A DNA stretch of 64,000 nt from NCBI RefSeq assembly GCF_024666615.1, contig NZ_CP088297.1, forward strand, positions 3,224,001-3,288,000. Direction: 5' to 3'. The notes under the pieces are model-generated. The model saw only the letters and a list, made by a program, of their open reading frames with translations. It ran no database searches and was not told the DNA's origin. Both the position numbers and the translations under genes were made by a program. The DNA is from Aquabacterium sp. J223. GTDB lineage: Bacteria > Pseudomonadota > Gammaproteobacteria > Burkholderiales > Burkholderiaceae_C. Below are positions 62,018 to 64,000 of the stretch, piece by piece; within the stretch, counting starts at the first letter, position 1; each line of letters opens with the position of its first letter.

Positions 62018-63073
62018 ATGGCGCAGAGTTCACGGCCGCAGGACTTCCTGCGCCGCGGCGGCCTGACGGCGGTCATCTGCGTGGCCATCGCGCTCGGGCT
62101 GTCGCTGATGCGCGGCAGCCCGCTGGACCGGCAGCTCGTCTACGCGCTCGGCACCGGCCTGCCGATCTGGCTGCTGCTGGACTTCGGCCGCTTCGCCTTC
62201 CAGCACGATGCCAACCGCGGCTGGCCCGAGGGCTGGCGCGCCTGGGTGCTGCAGGTGGGCGGCATCGGCAGCGGCTTCGTCGTCGGCAACCTGCTGGGCG
62301 ACGCCTACAGCGGATGGTCGACGCTGTCGCTGTGGCGGCAGTCCCCGCGCGCCTTCGCCGGCTACCTGCTGGTGTCGCTGCTGTTCAGCGCGGGCGTGTC
62401 CTACTTCTTCTACGCCCGCGGCCGGATGCAGTACCAGCTGCGGCAGCTGGCCGCCGCGCAGCGCGACGCCGCCGAAGCGCAGCTCAAGCTGCTGCAGGCC
62501 CAGCTCGAGCCGCACATGCTGTTCAACACGCTGGCCAACCTGCGGGTGCTGATCGGGCTGGACCCGCCGCGGGCGCAGGCCATGCTCGACCGGCTGATCG
62601 CCTTCCTGCGCGCCACGCTGGCCGCGTCGCGCAGCGAGCGCCACGCCCTGGCCGCCGAGTTCGAGCGCCTGGCCGACTACCTGGCGCTGATGCAGGTGCG
62701 CATGGGCGACCGGCTGGCGGTGCGCTTCGACCTGCCCGACGAGCTGCGCGGCCAGCCGGTGCCGCCGCTGCTGCTGCAGCCGCTGGTGGAGAACGCCGTC
62801 GTGCACGGGCTGGAGCCGAAGGTCGAGGGCGGCCGCATCGAGCTCAGCGCCCGGCGGCAGGACGGCATGCTGCAGCTGAGCGTGCGCGACACCGGCGTCG
62901 GCCTCGGCCAGGCACCCTCGTCGGACGGCACCCGCTTCGGCCTCGACCAGGTGCGGCAGCGGCTGCAGTCGTTGTATGGCCCGGCCGCTTCGTTCGACCT
63001 GCAGGCTGCCGCCGATGCGCCGGGCGGCACGCTGGCCGTCATCCGGCTGCCGGCGCAGGAGGACGCCCGATGA
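62018..63073 (+). CDS. LytS/AlgZ-type sensor histidine kinase
   Basis: This 351-residue membrane kinase has about four N-terminal helices (to about residue 130), then a His-kinase domain with the phosphoacceptor H166 in AQLEPHMLFNTLANLRVLIG, as in the LytS/YehU class, and an ATPase domain with LLLQPLVENAVVHGLEP and VRDTGVGLG. No sensor domain outside the membrane is visible. It overlaps its regulator by ATGA. In Burkholderiales such pairs are commonly AlgZ/AlgR-like. Confidence 0.93.
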   Translation: MAQSSRPQDFLRRGGLTAVICVAIALGLSLMRGSPLDRQLVYALGTGLPIWLLLDFGRFAFQHDANRGWPEGWRAWVLQVGGIGSGFVVGNLLGDAYSGWSTLSLWRQSPRAFAGYLLVSLLFSAGVSYFFYARGRMQYQLRQLAAAQRDAAEAQLKLLQAQLEPHMLFNTLANLRVLIGLDPPRAQAMLDRLIAFLRATLAASRSERHALAAEFERLADYLALMQVRMGDRLAVRFDLPDELRGQPVPPLLLQPLVENAVVHGLEPKVEGGRIELSARRQDGMLQLSVRDTGVGLGQAPSSDGTRFGLDQVRQRLQSLYGPAASFDLQAAADAPGGTLAVIRLPAQEDAR

Positions 63074-63881
63074 CCACCGCCCTGATCGCCGAAGACGAAC
63101 CGCTGCTGGCCGAAGCGCTGCGCCAGGACCTGCTGCGGCTGTGGCCCGGGCTGCAGGTGGTCTGCATGGCGGCCAACGGGGAGCAGGCGGTGCAGCAGGC
63201 CCTGCAGCACCGGCCGCAGCTCGCCTTCCTCGACATTCGCATGCCCGGCCTGAGCGGCCTGGAGGCCGCGCAGGCCCTCGCGGAGGAATGGCCCGACGCC
63301 GACGACGCGCCGCCCTTCCCCTGCTGGTCTTCGTCACCGCCTACGACCAGTACGCGCTCGACGCCTTCGAGCGCCAGGCGGTGGACTACCTGCTGAAGCC
63401 GGTGCAGCCGGAGCGGCTGAAGGGGGCGGTGCGCCGGCTGCAGCAGCGCCTGGCCGAGCGCCAGGCGGCGCCGGCGCCGCAGGCGCTGCAGGCGGCGGTG
63501 GCCCAGCTGCGCGGGCTGCTGGCGCCGTCCGCGTCCGCGGGCGCCGCACCGCCGCAGCGCCTGGAGGTGCTGCAGGTGGGCAGCGGCAACACCATCCACT
63601 TCGTGCCGGTCGACGAGGTGCTGTACTTCGAGGCCGCCGACAAATACCTGCGCGTCGTCACGGCCGGGCATGAGCACGTGATGCGGCTGGCCCTGCGCGA
63701 GCTGCTGCCGCAGCTCGACCCCCAGCGCTTCTGGCAGGTGCACCGCGGCACGGTGGTGCAGGTGCGCTGCATCGAGCGCGCCCAGCGCGACGAGGCCGGC
63801 AAGCTGTCGCTGTCGCTGCGCGGCCGCCCCGAACGGCTGGCCGTGAGCCGGCTGCACGCCCACCTGTTCAAGGGCCTCTGA
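63070..63881 (+). pseudogene. LytTR response regulator (AlgR-like), frameshifted in a C run
   Basis: The receiver domain has D55 in LAFLDIRMPG and acidic AEDEPLL (8-14); the LytTR DNA-binding domain is about residues 165-270 (LQVGSGNTIHFVPVDEVLYFEAADKYLRVVT, RFWQVHRGTVVQVRCIERAQRDEAGK). The frame from 63070 stops at 63396. Adding one C to the C4 run at 63318-63321 restores ...[34 protein letters not shown] and a 270-residue regulator. All conserved residues are present, so the break is probably a consensus error. Confidence 0.88.
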
Positions 63882-63976
63882 GGCCCCGGCCCCGCCGCCC
63901 CGGCCCGATAAGCCGCCCACATCGGCCCCTCGCAAACCTCATCCCGCCCGGCCCGCATCCGCCATAGGCTCGGGCG

Positions 63977-64000
63977 ATGCAAGATACCGATCTGATCGTC
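63977..64000 (+). CDS. Start of an unidentified gene (3' truncated)
   Basis: The ATG at 63977 opens MQDTDLIV before the window ends, 95 bp after the regulator stop. Eight residues are too few for identification. A start such as TDLIV could precede a Rossmann fold, but this is a guess. Confidence 0.4.

Overview
The window is about 64 kb of very GC-rich chromosomal DNA. It looks like a betaproteobacterium of the order Burkholderiales (Rubrivivax/Leptothrix/Comamonadaceae-like). The reasons are conserved gene orders typical of that group (cysS-alkA-accA-tilS-lysC-tRNA-Ser; exbB-exbD-lpxK-trm112-kdsB-adk; aroQ-rng-maf-rlmH-rsfS-nadD-hemF-purD-yebC), both aconitases AcnB and AcnA, and a two-gene ergothioneine pathway (egtD-egtB). 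I see no insertion sequence, integrase, phage gene, CRISPR array or rRNA. This is core chromosome with a few lineage-specific insertions.

Layout. 0-16.9 kb: a partial gene, a small secreted protein, acnB behind a perfect 22-bp palindrome, an MFS transporter, sbcB, a very large multi-enzyme protein (peptidoglycan-binding, GH19-type muramidase/chitinase, papain-like protease and alpha/beta-hydrolase domains), a phasin-like protein, acnA, an AlkC-type DNA repair protein, an ArsC-like protein, a BamE-like lipoprotein and a second MFS transporter. 17-20.3 kb: a 795-residue lipoprotein with three tandem ~62-residue repeats and a beta-helix, then a PEBP-family protein. 20.3-26 kb: tRNA-Ser(GCU), lysC, tilS, accA, an AlkA-type glycosylase and cysS, all leftward. 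26-29.4 kb: a coupled rightward operon TPR-ppiA-ppiB-lpxH-mtfA. 29.5-36.8 kb: clpA-clpS, cspA, icd, DUF192, sodB and xseA. 37-41 kb: exbB-exbD-lpxK-trm112-kdsB and adk. 41-48 kb: ldcA-tadA, two tRNA-Lys genes, tcdA-yeeE and the Tol-Pal block (cpoB, pal, tolB). 48-50.4 kb: egtD-egtB. 50.7-58.2 kb: the aroQ...yebC housekeeping cluster. 58.4-64 kb: a HerA-like ATPase, a DUF2306 fusion protein, a sterol-desaturase-family enzyme, a LytS/AlgZ-type sensor kinase with its LytTR regulator, and the first codons of one more gene.

How the genes work together. Neighbours are often translationally coupled by ATGA or GTGA overlaps: TPR/ppiA, clpS/clpA, exbB/exbD, tadA/ldcA, yeeE/tcdA, egtD/egtB, hemF/nadD, yebC/purD and kinase/regulator. 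Most of the window serves central metabolism (TCA cycle, lysine, fatty acid, haem, purine, NAD), envelope biogenesis (lipid A, Kdo, Tol-Pal, peptidoglycan recycling), protein quality control and translation.

A recurrent feature is single-base indels in short G or C homopolymers. cspA, the DUF192 gene, yeeE and the LytTR regulator each break cleanly at such a run, and tolB and the C-terminus of the multi-enzyme protein very probably do too. In each case adding or removing one base restores a convincing full-length protein. This looks like residual consensus error (for example from long-read data) rather than real gene loss. The most unusual biology is the multi-enzyme hydrolase at 6.5-9.4 kb; the repeat-bearing beta-helix lipoprotein, the histone-like tail on RsfS and the 22-bp operator-like palindrome before acnB follow.
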